A DNA stretch of 64,000 nucleotides from Lanius collurio (taxonomy: Eukaryota; Chordata; Aves; Passeriformes; Laniidae), in NCBI GenBank assembly GCA_020086605.1, contig JACBWW010000004.1:30817986-30881985 (forward strand), read 5' to 3'. Positions 47,001 to 58,960 of this stretch are shown here, piece by piece (positions within the stretch are counted from its first letter, which is position 1; each line of letters opens with the position of its first letter). The position numbers and the translations under genes were made by a program. The notes under the pieces are model-generated. The model was not told the DNA's origin and did not search any database. It saw only the letters and a program-made list of their open reading frames with translations.

Positions 47001-50000
47001 TCTCAGAAGTTATGATCCAGAGAGGCAATCAGGTAATAAATGGTTTCTTTGAACAAGTTTATTCTTAGATCAGCAAATTAGTTTAAGGCTCAGCCAGCAC
47101 CATTTGCTTCGGTCAAATCTATCAGCAGCATGCAGACTTTGAAGGAAAATAAAAATCAGCCAGTGTGCCAGATTGTGCTTGGGAACAGCATTCACAAAGA
47201 AAACCTGTGGGCTGTTGCAGTAGCTTCTCATAGACTCAAACTATTCAAGTCACTCTCATAGTGTAGAAGAAAACAGGAACAAGGGACATCAAAATGATCT
47301 CAACAGAATCTTTGCTGGTGTCTGTGGGAGAACATCAAGATACACTCAAGTTACAGAAAAAACAGAGAACTTGACAGCTAAAGTCTTCTATAAGGTGGGC
47401 ACAAAAACTCATACCATACTGCAGTGGAGCACATTTAGAACTGAAGTCTTTTGTCACCTATACCTGGAAATCTATTGTACCTAACATTAGAAGTTTTCTA
47501 AATCTGAGCCCTAAGTAGAATTGTTTAGAAACAGAACTCCTAAAATGAAACAAGAACTGCTAAACAAGAGAACTTCTCTTAAGAACTGCTAAAATTACAT
47601 TCCTACCTATATTGGTAACAATATTATTAAAACAAAAAAGTGTTAAAAAGCCCAGGAACAAAATCTATAAAATAGAATGGAGTTTCAAATGACCTGTACT
47701 CATACAACTTTAAATCGGCGTCCATCAAAACAAACACATTATAGAGAATCAGACGTATTTATAACAGTTTTCTCCTTTTAAGATTCTTTATTAATCCTTT
47801 AGGGCTTGCTAATATTCATGAAAGTAGTGCACAAAGCCAGAGCTGTGCCACAACACACAATAGCTCAAAAAAAAAATCAAGAATGCTTGGCATAGTATTC
47901 ATCAGACCATCTTCATTTTCTAGTCTTACATGGTCATTTTGACTTATGTTGGTACTTTTGTTGTTGTGTTTTGAAGTCTTACTTGTTGTTTGACCTGGTT
48001 TTAAAGAGTATATTTAATTAAAAAAATGTATTTTCTGCAATAAAGAAAGAGACCATCATATAAATAATTAAATTTCTGAGTCAAGGGTTATCAGGCATAG
48101 GAGCAGGCATCCCAGGGAAGTGGTGGAGTTACCATCCCTGAAGATATTTAAAAGACGTGTAGATGTGGTGCTTAGGGACACAGTTTAGTGGTTGACTTGG
48201 TAGTGCTGAGTTAGCAGTTGGACTTGATGATCTCAAAGTTCTTTTCCAACTTAAATGAGTCTATGATTAGACAACCAGAACAAGACAGGATCTTCTGACA
48301 CACAACCACGAAGCCAATAAGAATGATATAAATTTAACACCCTTCTCAATGAATGGAAATGTCAGGTACAAGATTCCTAATAGCATATCCAAATGTATAC
48401 CAGCACAAAATTACAAACATCTGAGACAAATCAGTACAAGCAGTCAAAACAATCAAATGGAAAAAATAAATATTTACCTTAAAGCATTACTTAACACTGG
48501 CAATACAAGTAATGCTGCTCACAGTTCAGAAAATATTTTTAAAAGATAATGCTTACAAGAATTCAAACACCTTAAACCAGAAAGAGAAATGGAAAAGGAA
48601 GCTAAAAGAAGATCTGCAACCTTTTAAGCAGTCCTGAACTTCTAAAACAAAACAGACCATATTAGGTAATTGATCTTAAGGACAGAGTATCATATCAATC
48701 ACTAAATCTGGAAACAAAACAGATCTGCCAGATCTGCCCAGCTCAATGCAGACCAGTTCTTTAAAACATTGCTTCTAAATCTGTGTTTTAACTCTAAAAA
48801 AACTGAGCTCCTATCCAGAGACAGATTCAGAAAAAAAAGTGTTTGGGTGCATGTCTAAAGCCCCAGGTCCTACTTTAGGTCATTAAATCCCAATTTCAGC
48901 GTACACTGAAAATAAAAGAGACATCAATAAAGCAGATTTCTTCCTCTAACTACAGCCAGTTAGACTAACATAACCTTCACCACAGTACACTGTCACCACC
49001 AAAATTCGCATCTCTGCAGGGCTTCTCACAATCACTCCTGAAATGGCAGTGCACAAATGCAAAGAAGCGTAACTGGCTTACCCCAGCAACTCAAGTACAA
49101 CAGGCTATTAAAAATGCAACTGGAAATTACCTGCTTTTGCCTCAAAATAAATTTTAGTTGATATCCACAAGTGTTTCTTGTTATCAAGGGACAAAAAAGA
49201 TAGCTCCCTCTGAAGAAGAGAAACTCTGCTATGAAAAACTTGACATCAACAGAGCTGTGAGAAAGGCCCTAAACCACAGTAATTCAAACCTTGTTTCCTC
49301 TAAGATCTTAGGTTAATTCAGGTTGGAATTGACCTCAGGAGGTCATTACTTCCTTCAACTTTTAGAGTCTTCCAAACAAGAGAGAAGATTTTGATCATAT
49401 GCAGGTGCTCAAGAAGAATCAAGGCTGACTTTAAAGTCCAAGCATCTCTAGTTTTCTACCTTAGATTGTCTCCTATACCTTTTCTTCTGCATGACTTTCC
49501 ATGGAAAATATAATTTATGCCATTACTCAAGTCTTCCACATATAACTTAAAATTCACAATCTAACCACCATTTTGATACATAAATAAAAGCCTCTAAAAG
49601 ATAAATTTCCTAAAAGTTTGATGAAAATAGACAACAGAGTAGAAAAGAGAGACTCTAATAACCTTTCTGAGGAAAGAGCATGTCTCATGTCTACCCCTTG
49701 GAGCCTCCAAGACACAGCAGTAAGCTGAGCAGTCATGCCCATATGTGCTAGCCAGCAAAGCATGCTGGCTGGTGCATGATAGCACACATACTGCTTCTTA
49801 CTCAGAAGACAGAAAATGTGGACAAGCACTGGATAATGGGAAGAAGACATCTCAGAAATCAGACTTCTTTAATTCTAATGGTGAAAGAGTTACTTGTTAC
49901 TATGTAAATGTTTTATAGTAGCCTGAGAAAGTTTCTGCAAAGGGCTGTGTCAACAGATTAGTTTATAAAATTGTGTATGTCACACCAGTAGTTACAATCT

Positions 50001-53000
50001 GGTATTCAGAAGTAAGTTATTAATCACTGATCCAGTGAATACTTAAATACATTAATCATTATTGTCCTCAGTGATCTCCTAGCCTTCAGCCAAGCTGACA
50101 GTGGACATCAGTATTTTCAGGACTGGAGTTCTACAAAGCCTCAAGCCAAAATTGAAAGACCTTACACCAGATGCAGGAAGGGCAAAATAAAGGATGGGAC
50201 AGACATGTCTAAGATTAGATTCCCACACTACTCCTCAGCTTCAGCTGGTTTTGATCTTACTCCCCCTGGCTCAAGCAAATGAAAGCATTTGTATTAGGGG
50301 TGTTTCCTAACCTGAAAGGTTTTTCCTGTTTACTTGTCTTCAGTGCAGTACCACCTAGGGGTTCTGCTGAGATTTATTATTAGCCACAGTACATATCCAT
50401 GGACAATACTGTCCCCGAACTGAGTATGTTTTCCAGACCAAAATTATCCTGTTCCTGTCTACAGCTCTGGCATAGGAATTCAGGTTCAATACTTATATGG
50501 GTTTGTACTAAGCTTAACAGCACAAGTCTCAATAGGACTTACACCATGTCTATCTATTACAGAACTCTTTCAGAGGCAAAGACAGAAGAGTTATATCCTG
50601 CTTAACAACCCTACCCAAAGAGATCCTATTCAAATGTTTTAAGACAGTGGTGGAAAAAAATTAAGGGGATTGGAAGTAATCCAACTTGACTGGATTCTCC
50701 CTAGCCCAAGAGGCAATACTGACTGAAATATTGCCATTACCAATAGCAAGTTAACCTTGTAGACAAGTGAGTTAAGTTATATCAAACTTCTGAAAGCAGA
50801 AATAAGACTACAAAGTCCACAAAACTGTTAGCTTGCTGAAAAACTATTTTTGAAAGAACTGAAAACTAATAAAGACTTAGAGGTAAATGCAACTGCTGCA
50901 AAAATAACATTAACATAATAGTATCATCTAACTCTAAAAGAGAACAGTAAACAATGATGTAGAAATCATGGGTTTGTATCCTAAATACCTTTCAAGTTCT
51001 TGTAGATGTTAATTTGGCCACAGCACTACCAATTAACACTCCAAAGTCACAGCTCTAGCAGCAGAGACCACATCCACGTGAAGAGACTTGCCCAGAAGAC
51101 AACAAGTCTATGAGCAAGTTCATGCTGTCTTCCTAAATACTGAGAGTAATTATATTACCTGTGTGGACACTACTTATACTGCTGTCCTTGCTAGGAGGGG
51201 CATTTACAAACTTACTTGTGTAACAGTTGCATTCTTCCTAGAAAACAGTTACTCTGGTTGTTTTCCCAATTTCAGGGTGTTTTGACAGGCAAGCCAAAGG
51301 ATTCAATCTTCTGCCTTTATGGAATCCTATAGCAAAGGCTTAACAGCCCAAGTAAAAAAGCCAAAAGCACGTACTGCAGTGACATCTGCCTCCCAGTGAT
51401 TGCTGCAGAGAAGAGAAAGTGGAGGCAATGGAAAGGACAGAAGGGCTAGAAGACAGCAAGCTGATTTTTCTTTCTTCAATGGACCCCAAAGCACTCACAT
51501 CCCGTTCCTACTGGCAGCATCCAAGAGCCCAAAAGGATTCACTGGAAAAGTGCAAAGAGGGGTACAGCAGGGGAAGCACTAAAACATCCCATCTACCCCC
51601 ACCCAAGACTATTTAGTTCAGAAACCGAACTAAGTTCAGGAACTTCTTGAATGAAAGTGTGGGTAATTCCAGAGTGGCTTTCTACCAGGCTCTCTCACCT
51701 GTGACATGCTCTCTTCCCTCCACACCTGCACTCACGTGAACATATGGACAAAAGAGACAGAAAGGAAGCAAAATATTTTACTTTAATTAATGCCCAAGAG
51801 TACTGCATCATAAAGAAGGTGCAAGACTGCTTCCAGGGAAAAGTACTATTTATAAGTGGCTATGTTAAAAATTAGCTAAGAGTCAGCCTGAGACTGACAA
51901 AGGATTTGTGTGTTTGTTAAACGGGTAGCTCTCTCTCCTACCTTCTAAAAATACTCTTCAAATTACTGGTATACATCCAATGGAAGAAGGAACACTCCTA
52001 ACCAGCAATTGCTGAGTAGTTTCTCTACTATGTTATTCCAAGGACAGGAAAACAGTGCACTTAAATGTAGGTGAATTGGTAACAGACTGAGATGGGAGGA
52101 ATACTGAAAAATAACAAAGTAATCAGAGAAAAATTCCTAGAGTGTAGGACGGTAAACTCCTAAAAACACTTGGCAAGAAAACCTCTCTAAAGCACAAAGG
52201 GGTGAAAAACTCATCTATAGCACATCAACAGTACCAAGGGGCAGAAATTACATATCCTCATCCAACAGATCACACTAGCCTAAAAAACTCAGATCCTTCA
52301 ACATTTTTTCTTCCTCCTTTATATCCATGGAAAATATACTAGCTGTGACTCCTTACATTACAGGATATGGATTACATTTCCCAGAAATTTACAGCTGATT
52401 GTTCTACCCTAAAGCACAAAAAAACCCAAAAACCCCACAAACCACCAAAAACACATTCCCTCAACAGCAAATCAAGCAAGAGTGTCACAGGAACTACCAT
52501 TATTTGCTAGACAAACACAGGCAATCAGACTTAAGAGATCATGACTTTCATAAGAGAACATGTTAGCTTTCATCAACTGGCAAAGAACACTTGACAAGAA
52601 CAATCATTCCTAGAGACTCCATTCTCTCATCTCTAGACTGTATCCAGGCTCAAATCAGTAGATAATAAGAAAAATCACAGTACTTCCATCGGGTTTAAAG
52701 TGGGAGTGAGAAAAGCAAAGCAGCAAGCAACTCTGCAGAATTATTGCTATGTATGTGTAACTTTTTAACAGGAGGAGACAGAGGAGGACACATGGACCGC
52801 TACGCTCTTAGCGATGGGTTATTTAATGATTGTCCAAAATGCATTTAAATAAGGGCTACAGGTCCTTCTGCGTTATCTTAACTGACTGCAAAGCAGTAGA
52901 TAGATCTTGTTCATATTTGCTGAGGGAAAGACCTTACTCCTTTAGATGGCTAGACCCGATAAAAGGAATAGAAAAAGCCTCAGGGAATGGGGCTATATTT

Positions 53001-56000
53001 AGAAAGTTGAGATATCTAATGGCACAACAAAAACACCCTGCAAACTGAAAAAAGGGAGCTCTTAAGGGTATCTCAGTGGAGACACAGCAATAAATGTATG
53101 CTCCTTCTCCCTCATAAAATCACACAGCTGGGGAAATTATTTTTGTGACTAGCTAGAGGGAATTTTTTTTTCCTTCTAGTCTCCATAGTAAGTCAGGATA
53201 CAAAGTCAGTACCTTCTGTTTTTCTTTGCAACCCGCAGATTGGATTATTTCTTGTGACAGAGCTAGTTTGTGGTCAAAGATGAGTGAACTCTAAGATTAT
53301 TAATAACCAAGTATGTACTCTATCTTCTGGAATCAATGAAAGACTTTCTATTAAGCATATGTGCCAAGTCCTTAATTAGGTTTTTGGACAAAGTGTTATT
53401 ATAGAAGCCATTAATGACACTACAACCAAGTTCTGATCTTGTAAGAACTCTAAACGTCTGTTCCCCAAGATAAAAATACCAAGCTGTTGTTATGCATTGT
53501 GAAGCATTCAGCCCTGCCTCAAAAGTAGCAGTAAAGTTCATTGTTCAACAGATGCAAACTATGCTTTATGCTAAAGAGCTCTTTTGCAAGCAGAAGACAA
53601 GCATAAAGACAAGACAAAAATGGAAACTGTTCCAGAAACTGAATAAATATAAGCATGAGATACAAAGATCCAGGTGAGCCGAAAAGTTCATAGGACAGTA
53701 AGACAGCCTTGGGATTTGAAACAATTATCACAACCTGAGGCATGTTTTTATTGTTGTATTTCACTGTGTTTTTCTTAATAGATACACAAATACCAGTTAA
53801 AAAAACCCAATTAATTGATTCTGTGACTTCTTATGGGAAGTGCCTCCTGTGTGCAAAGGGCAGCACTAGTGACAAAACAATGATGCTTCTTTGAGAATCC
53901 AGGAAGTTAGAGGTAAGAAAGGAAAGCTGACATCTCGGCAGAGCAGATCAGGAGATTCAGCTGAGGGACTTAGACATAGAAAAGAGAAGGCACACAGTTT
54001 GAGTCTAACAAAGCAAAGAGGAGATGTGGAAGATGTAAGGAGTGCAGTGACGAGACCACAGCAATTTACTGAGGAAGTAATCCCCCCAATATCATTCTCA
54101 GATGAGCAAGGAAGATAGACTATGTAAGAGCCAACTAACAAGCAGATGCTGCAGTTATCAAGAACAATTTGATTGAAGCCTCAGCTTTAGATATGCAATA
54201 GATAAGGCCAAAATTTTAATGCTGTGTAAAGAGAAACTGCGTAACGGAGCTTGAGAATGAGAGCCTAGAATGGGGTCTAAAATGCAGGTGATGCCAGTTT
54301 GTAAAACAGTCAAGATTTGTTTTCTGATAGAAGGCAGTAAGGTTTTATGAGATGCAACAAGTCCTGGAAAAAGGAAGAAAAAATTCATTATGTAGGTCAA
54401 GATGCCTGGGGACTAACTCACAAGAGTTGCACAGCATTGCACTGTGTAGTGTGAGACAGCTGGGGCCTGACTTCACAAGGAACAACTTCCCTCTCTGTTC
54501 TTCCACAGACTTGCTGTGCAAACTTGGATTTACCCTTTAAGGAATTCTTTTAACGTGAGATAGCCAACCTCTTTTTAAGGTGCTCAGATATAGTGCTGTT
54601 ACGATGAACATCACAGAAGCTTGTATTTCACAGATACAAACTTTAGCTACCATCGGTTTTCTACAAACAAGCAGTGGTTTAAAATGGGACCTTTTCTGTC
54701 TGTGTGGATTTGAACAAGCACAAGAAGTCCTCAACTTTCTGAGCTTATGGTTATACCTGCAAAGAACAAAAAGCTTTGAGCAGGCCAGCACATCTGTGCA
54801 ACATGGCACAAAGACAATTACACAGATCTCATAATGATCATAACTGTATCTGTGTAATGCTGAGCCTAAACTGAGAATTTCCACCTCTCCCCTGAACCAA
54901 TTTGCTGAGGCACAGCTCCTTATGGATTAATCCACATTGCTTCTGGATCTAGAATGAGATCAGTCATTTGCTTACACACTATAAATGTTCTCCAGTTTTA
55001 GAGCTACCCCCTTCAAGAAGCCAACAGGAACAGCTAGTTGAAACAACCACTTGAGCGTAACAACTCCAGGTTCCAAAAGAAACTAAAAACCAAATCTTTT
55101 GGCCCTGTGTCCCCATCTTACTGATCCACTTTCAAGTTAGATGTTTGTAAACAAATATACATCAGTGATGATCTCGATCCATAATTTCCTGTTCAGCAGC
55201 ATAACTAGTTCCATCTAACTGGGGGGGAGGGGGCGGAGACGTGATGTAGCTTTTAATATTTGTAATTTTGTAGCTTTTAATATTGCTGTGGCAGAATCTA
55301 CCATTGAGAGTAAATCAGAAGTTTCCTCTTATTTACCAACTAATGCAATAATTTTCAAGTTCCAAAGGTCACTAAACAGCTAAAGATAGCTGAACTAGAT
55401 AATTCTGTTAAATTCTTATCCTGTCTGCTCAAGCTTAAAAAGTCACACACCCTCAAACTCTGCACCTCCATATTTCAAGTTACTAATATTTTGGCATTTT
55501 TGGACAAGAAGTTGGTTTAAATAAAGAATATTCTAATGATTTCACCTCAAATAATGACAAGCACAAAATAAAAAGCTGAAGATCACCTTCCTATAGCTAA
55601 ATAGGCTCCACAGTATTAAGAGCAAAATATGACTACTTGGCTCTGAAGACATCTTCTGTGGCACCTGACAGGCCTTTCTAAATAAAGGTCCTCATGCCCA
55701 CTAGCAGAATTATCACTGTAATAGCAAGCACTCTTTAAATTCCAGCTGCCAGAAAATAATTTAATTGAAATCTCTCAAACTGCTTTGACATTGGCTGTAA
55801 GATGTCACATATATATTCAGCTGTGAGAGAGAGATGATCACTCCAGATGGAAGAGCTCTGATTCAACATCTTGATAGTGAAATAAGATCATTTTTGGAGA
55901 GCTTTTACAACCCAACCCTGTTCTGACCAAATTGCTAGATCTGATAAAGGACCACTGCTGTCTCAATAAGGAAGTTGGCTTTATGGCCCATGACATTTAA

Positions 56001-57805
56001 ATGCACTTGGCTTGCAGGAGGCAGCCAAAGGTCTACCTCAAGAAGGCTTACAGATTCATGAGTATAAATATAACTTAAACCAGTACAACCACACACAGAC
56101 ATAGTTTGTGAGCAGCTTTCCAGGACAACCCTGTTCCACGGCATTTCAGAGCCTGCTCTAGTAGCTAGAGGATTATTGAAAAGTCTGTATCTTGCATCTG
56201 TCAAGACACACACTACAAGGAAATGAGTGTGTGCTTACGGCTTGAAGGCATACAACCTTAGGACTGCTACAACACCTGAAACTCACTCAGTTTACAGTCA
56301 CTGGTGTCCTGCATAGTGTGTTTCCTATGTCAGTGCACCATAAGGACCGTCATTCCTTCCTCCCTTTCCCCTTCAAAAGCCATGAGTAGCAATCAGTACA
56401 CCTTAATTGACAAAAGCATGACCCAAGTGTCTTGCAAATGTTCTATATTATGGTTTAATTACTGTGTACATACACATATATGTATGTACACACACTTCTA
56501 TAGCATAGAATAGATACGAGATACTTAAGTCACATTTCATTGTGATGCATGACAGGCATATGTCACTGTTACTATCCAGAATGACTGTTACGATCATGGA
56601 TAGTAACTATCAAAAATAAAAATATCACCACAATTATTTTTAATGATGGTAGCATGAGTATGCTAAATTAGAGCAACCAGATACTGAGTCTCCAGGTGAC
56701 TACAAATTTTCTTTCAGTCTCCCGAATGAGGTTTAACATAAAGGATGCAAACTGGAAGTCAAAAAACAAAGTTCAATTTTTAGTTGTGTAATTAATATGC
56801 TACGTAGCTTTCACACATTTTGCCTTGTACAGTGCTTACCAAATGTAAGAGCCAACAGAAGAGTTCTATAACTGCATATATGGAATTCTAGACTTTCTAA
56901 AATAGTGCCTCCTAGGAGGCTATTCTTGTCAACTAGTTCCTATCATTTTTATCAGCAGGCCTACCCCAGTGGCAATTCCCCCTCTTTCAAAAGGCTAACA
57001 TCTAAAAATATTTGTGACAAGCAATATAGCTTAACCATGGTGTCTGCAGGACTTGGATGGACACTTGGGACACTTACTTCTATTTTGTTCTACTCCTAAA
57101 AAACAGATGGATTTACTGATGCTAACTGGTAGCAATGGGCTGAAGTCTTGCATTAGCACTATTTGGTACAGTCAAATACCCTCTCCTAGTCATACAGTAG
57201 GAAATTGTCTGCCAGCACTCCCATCTGCAGGATACCTACTGCAATACAATGTATTCAATTTTGCTCAGGAACCTTGCCTGTTCACAACAAACCACAACAG
57301 TTCTTACCTGAATCTCCTCAGTTTCATCGACCAAGAGGAAACTCACAACCTTCTCTGTCATCTTCCTTCTCTTGGTCTCCTCATCCATCCCCTCCTCCTC
57401 TTCCTGTTCTTGGGCTTTGCCAGCATGGTACACAGTGACAGGGTGCTTCCTTCTGTTCCCCCCAGCATGTGTTCTCTTCTGACACTCGACACAGAGGTTG
57501 ATTTTGCACACCTGGCACCTCACTGCTGCTATCTGCCTTGAGCCTGTCATACTAGCATGCATTATGTTCCCATTGGCACCTTTGCAGGAGTCACAGTACG
57601 GGACGTGGCCGGGTCTTATACGGGTCCGTTCATGATTCCGCAACCTTTCTGGCTGGTGCAGCTCTTCTTCACAACGCTGGCACTGTAGGCTTCTGCACTC
57701 ATCACACTCAAAGATTGCTTCATCTGTCCCACTGCACACATAGCTTTCCTGGCACAGGAGTGTCGTGTTCTGTCCTTTCTCCACAGTCTGCGTATGGGCA
57801 CTCAT
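34843..57805 (-). CDS. ZFYVE1: Zinc finger FYVE domain protein 1 (DFCP1), complete 11-coding-exon gene
   Basis: ZFYVE1/DFCP1 binds PI3P on ER-derived omegasomes, and its P-loop NTPase domain acts in autophagosome formation. Coding segments are 57308-57805, 45304-45808, 42166-42380, 40027-40133, 39121-39229, 38445-38542, 38231-38348, 37722-37892, 36763-36943, 36148-36261 and 34843-35075. They join in frame to give 782 codons (human 777). Domains in order: Cys-rich B-box-like N terminus (about 17-125); P-loop GTPase-like domain with GNTGDGKS (192-199) and DTEG (240-243); a Cys-rich middle region that in mammals targets ER and Golgi; FYVE 1 (about 598-660, KHHCRACG at 622-629); FYVE 2 (about 715-776, KHHCRACG at 739-746). 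All introns are GT-AG. It lies tail-to-tail with DCAF4 and head-to-head with RBM25. Confidence 0.98.
35076..36147 (-). other. ZFYVE1: ZFYVE1 intron after coding exon 10
   Basis: A GT-AG intron of about 1.1 kb; nothing recognised. Confidence 0.75.
36148..36261 (-). CDS. ZFYVE1: ZFYVE1 coding exon 10 (inter-FYVE linker)
   Basis: Encodes the linker between the two FYVE fingers, with EEGGTLIARKVGEAVQNTLG and TAMDIPL matching mammals almost exactly. The first few residues (DVAELPS) differ from human. Acceptor GTTATGCAG, donor GTGAGT. Confidence 0.96.
36262..36762 (-). other. ZFYVE1: ZFYVE1 intron after coding exon 9
   Basis: A GT-AG intron of about 500 bases; nothing recognised. Confidence 0.75.
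36763..36943 (-). CDS. ZFYVE1: ZFYVE1 coding exon 9 (first FYVE finger)
   Basis: Encodes SCKKCNTPFKDNDTKHHCRA, GEGFCDGCSSK, then VRVCDNCYD. Zinc-binding Cys pairs and the basic KHHCRACG patch are intact. The preceding tryptophan motif is WRPN rather than WxxD, as I recall also for human. Acceptor GATTAG is pyrimidine-poor. Confidence 0.97.
36944..37721 (-). other. ZFYVE1: ZFYVE1 intron after coding exon 8
   Basis: A GT-AG intron of about 780 bases; nothing recognised. Confidence 0.75.
37722..37892 (-). CDS. ZFYVE1: ZFYVE1 coding exon 8
   Basis: Encodes TDGFLKDNNNAAQRLLDGMN, SVSELSLGPTKAVTSWLTDQ and AYWRPNSQIL: the linker before, and the beginning of, FYVE 1. 57 codons, phase 0 at both ends. 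Confidence 0.98.
37893..38230 (-). other. ZFYVE1: ZFYVE1 intron after coding exon 7
   Basis: A GT-AG intron of about 340 bases; nothing recognised. Confidence 0.8.
38231..38348 (-). CDS. ZFYVE1: ZFYVE1 coding exon 7
   Basis: Encodes YVIECPNCGVVYRSRQYWFG, NQDPVNTVVRTEIEHVWPG, with a CxxC pair in the ER/Golgi-targeting middle region. Only a 96-base intron separates it from exon 6. The plus-strand frames of up to 142 codons here are antisense shadows. Confidence 0.97.
38445..38542 (-). CDS. ZFYVE1: ZFYVE1 coding exon 6
   Basis: Encodes ACYERGMEVSVVPKTSASTD and SPWLGLAKYAWSG, conserved in the middle domain. Acceptor TTATGTTGTAG, donor GTGAGT. Confidence 0.97.
38543..39120 (-). other. ZFYVE1: ZFYVE1 intron after coding exon 5
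   Basis: A GT-AG intron of about 580 bases; nothing recognised. Confidence 0.75.
39121..39229 (-). CDS. ZFYVE1: ZFYVE1 coding exon 5
   Basis: Encodes CGCKKSMNHAKEGVPHESKT and RCRYSHQYDNRVYTCK. At the exon 4/5 junction the protein reads SCGCGCKK where I recall SCGVGCKK in human, so this bird has one more cysteine in the Cys-rich cluster. Confidence 0.95.
39230..40026 (-). other. ZFYVE1: ZFYVE1 intron after coding exon 4
   Basis: A GT-AG intron of about 800 bases; nothing recognised. Confidence 0.75.
40027..40133 (-). CDS. ZFYVE1: ZFYVE1 coding exon 4
   Basis: Encodes ALSDRFSGEIPDDQMAHSSF, PDEYFTCSSVCLSC. It follows the GTPase-like domain and opens the Cys-rich middle domain. Acceptor TTTGATAG, donor GTAAGT; two bases carried over. 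Confidence 0.96.
40134..42165 (-). other. ZFYVE1: ZFYVE1 intron after coding exon 3
   Basis: A GT-AG intron of about 2 kb; no repeat family or RNA gene recognised. Confidence 0.75.
42166..42380 (-). CDS. ZFYVE1: ZFYVE1 coding exon 3
   Basis: Encodes DHPSEVPEKLIQDRFRKL, FSSIHYKGTRTYNPPTDFSG and SPRQPGVIYKALK, the C-terminal part of the GTPase-like domain. Acceptor TTATATATAG is unusually AT-rich; donor GTAAGT. Confidence 0.97.
42381..43963 (-). other. ZFYVE1: ZFYVE1 intron after coding exon 2, left part
   Basis: Non-coding intronic sequence left of an LTR insertion; nothing else recognised. Confidence 0.7.
43964..44990 (+). mobile_element. Solo LTR of an avian endogenous retrovirus, 5-bp target duplication
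   Basis: About 1,017 bases from TGTGTTGGG (43969) to CACGACA (44985) start TG, end CA and are flanked by TCAGT on both sides (43964-43968 and 44986-44990). The interior resembles an abundant LTR-like avian repeat: GCATGGCCAGGCTTTGGTAG near the start, TGCCTGGCACCCAACCAGGG near the end, and a middle of degenerate ~40-bp units with GGAGCAG and CCATGGGA. A 5-bp duplication is typical of ERVL-type integration. No internal viral genes are present. It lies antisense to ZFYVE1 in its second coding intron. The 336-codon minus-strand frame across it is not a gene. Confidence 0.85.
44991..45303 (-). other. ZFYVE1: ZFYVE1 intron after coding exon 2, right part
   Basis: Intronic sequence between the LTR and the donor GTGAGT of coding exon 2; nothing recognised. 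Confidence 0.75.
45304..45808 (-). CDS. ZFYVE1: ZFYVE1 coding exon 2 (P-loop NTPase core)
   Basis: A 505-base exon with the nucleotide-binding core: P-loop GNTGDGKS (192-199, Lys198 equal to human Lys193), VVVIDTEGLLGATVNLSQRT with the Walker-B/G3-like DTEG (240-243), and AISDLVIYRTRADRLHNDLF. The first codon after the acceptor TTTTGGAAG is GTA; the frame's upstream ATG is intronic. Nearly identical to mammals. Confidence 0.98.
48084..48268 (+). mobile_element. CR1 LINE 3' fragment
   Basis: Runs colinear with the sense CR1 3' end: TCCCAGGGAAGTGGTGGAGT, AGACGTGTAGATGTGGTGCT, GTTGGACTTGATGATCTCAA and a final AATGAGTCTATGATT. Antisense to ZFYVE1, in its large intron. Confidence 0.92.
49311..49362 (-). 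mobile_element. Possible short CR1 fragment
   Basis: ATTCAGGTTGGAATTGACCT and CAGGAGGTCATTACTTCC look like the reverse complement of a CR1 3' terminus. Only about 50 bases, so the call is tentative. Confidence 0.5.
57308..57805 (-). CDS. ZFYVE1: ZFYVE1 coding exon 1 (start codon, N-terminal zinc-binding region)
   Basis: Begins MSAHTQTVEKGQNTTLLCQE, matching human MSAQTSPAEKG; the ATG has an A at -3. It continues with FECDECRSLQCQRCEEELHQ, CQVCKINLCVECQKRTH (B-box-like Cys/His pattern), an acidic stretch and EKVVSFLLVDETEEIQ. The exon probably begins near 57844 after an acceptor (TTTGAAACAG) and ends in the donor GTAAGA. Confidence 0.97.
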
Positions 57806-57844
57806 CTTCAGATTTCTTTAAAGCAATGTCTTTCCCTTCTGTTT

Positions 57845-58767
57845 CTGTTTCAAACAATGATATGTATAGAAGTCAGTTGCAAATTCAGTATTTTCACAAA
57901 AGAAAGAAACACAAGAGGAATGCTGTCTGTACTTAATTTTAAATAATTAATATATGTTTTTGTAAGATTCATACACTGACCTGCCTTGCAGGAAGAGCGT
58001 TGTTAAGTGCCAATGAAGTTTTCTTTCTCCAAAATAAACTTAGACAATGTGGCTGGTTTCATGTACTATTATACCCAAATGCTGCTATACATTTTTTCTC
58101 TGTTTAGCTGTTTAATGTACTTTCAATGATGAGACAAAAAAATCCCAGCCTGGTGTACTTCAGCAGATACAGCAAGTATTTCCCTGAAGATGAGAACGGA
58201 GACAGCTGGTGACACGGAGACAAAAAAGGCATCAGAAATGCACAAGTGCATATACATGTACACACACACACACAAAAGGACCGTGTCAAGACTAGAAAAT
58301 TCTCTGCTTTCATTCCACAGCTAAGCTCCTCCTTCAGAGAGTTCACAGTATTTATTTGCTGGGAATTTCCTGATGTGCTTCGCCAGATAAACAAAAATCC
58401 GCTCTCTTCGTGCGCTCCTTCTAGTAACACTGGAAGACGATCGCTACCGCAGTCAGGCTGATAGACGATGGATTTTTTTTCCCTCTCCCCCTGCGCCCCA
58501 AGTTGCCAGAGCAGAGCCCCAAGACCAGCGCCCGCTGAGGGCAGCCTGCGCACCCCGCCGCCGCCTTTGTTTCGACCGCTGCCTCCGGGCCGCCTGCCCT
58601 GCTCCCAGCCAGCGCGGAGTCGCTCTCGCTCCGGGATGACCCTCGGCGCCCCCTCTCCCCGCACTTGTGGCCCGGCCGCCCGCGGGGGCTGCAGGCGGAC
58701 CCCGCGACCCGCCCGCGGTTACGTAACGGCGGTGCCGGCCGGCACCTCCCCCCGCGCCCGCACCTAC
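57845..58767 (-). other. ZFYVE1: ZFYVE1 first intron (5' UTR)
   Basis: About 0.9 kb between a GTAGGT donor in the CpG island and the acceptor before coding exon 1. It has a CA run near 58260 and becomes GC-rich from about 58480. Long frames in the GC-rich part are composition artefacts. Confidence 0.6.
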
Positions 58768-58960
58768 CTGGGGCTGCGCCCGCCGCTGCGCCGGACGGGA
58801 AGGGGGAAGCCCCCGGGTTCCTCACGCCGAGCGGCGGCAGCGGGCGGGAGGCGCGGCGGGGCTGGGAACAAAGGCGGCGCGGCACGGGGCGCCGCGAGCT
58901 GGGCTATTGTTTACAAGCCGGCGGCCACCTTTCTTCCCCTTCCTCCCGCCGGCAGCCGGT
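58768..58960 (-). other. ZFYVE1: Probable non-coding exon 1 of ZFYVE1
   Basis: A strong minus-strand donor CCCCAG|GTAGGTGCG ends an exon at 58768. The 5' limit is not defined by sequence and is placed inside the CpG island by estimate. Confidence 0.5.

Larger units (their letters stand above)
45809..57307 (-). other. ZFYVE1: Large ZFYVE1 intron after coding exon 1
   Basis: About 11.5 kb of intron with two CR1 scraps (near 48084-48268 and 49311-49362). Open frames here are short and lack similarity or splice context. No RNA gene, exon or further element was recognised. Confidence 0.7.
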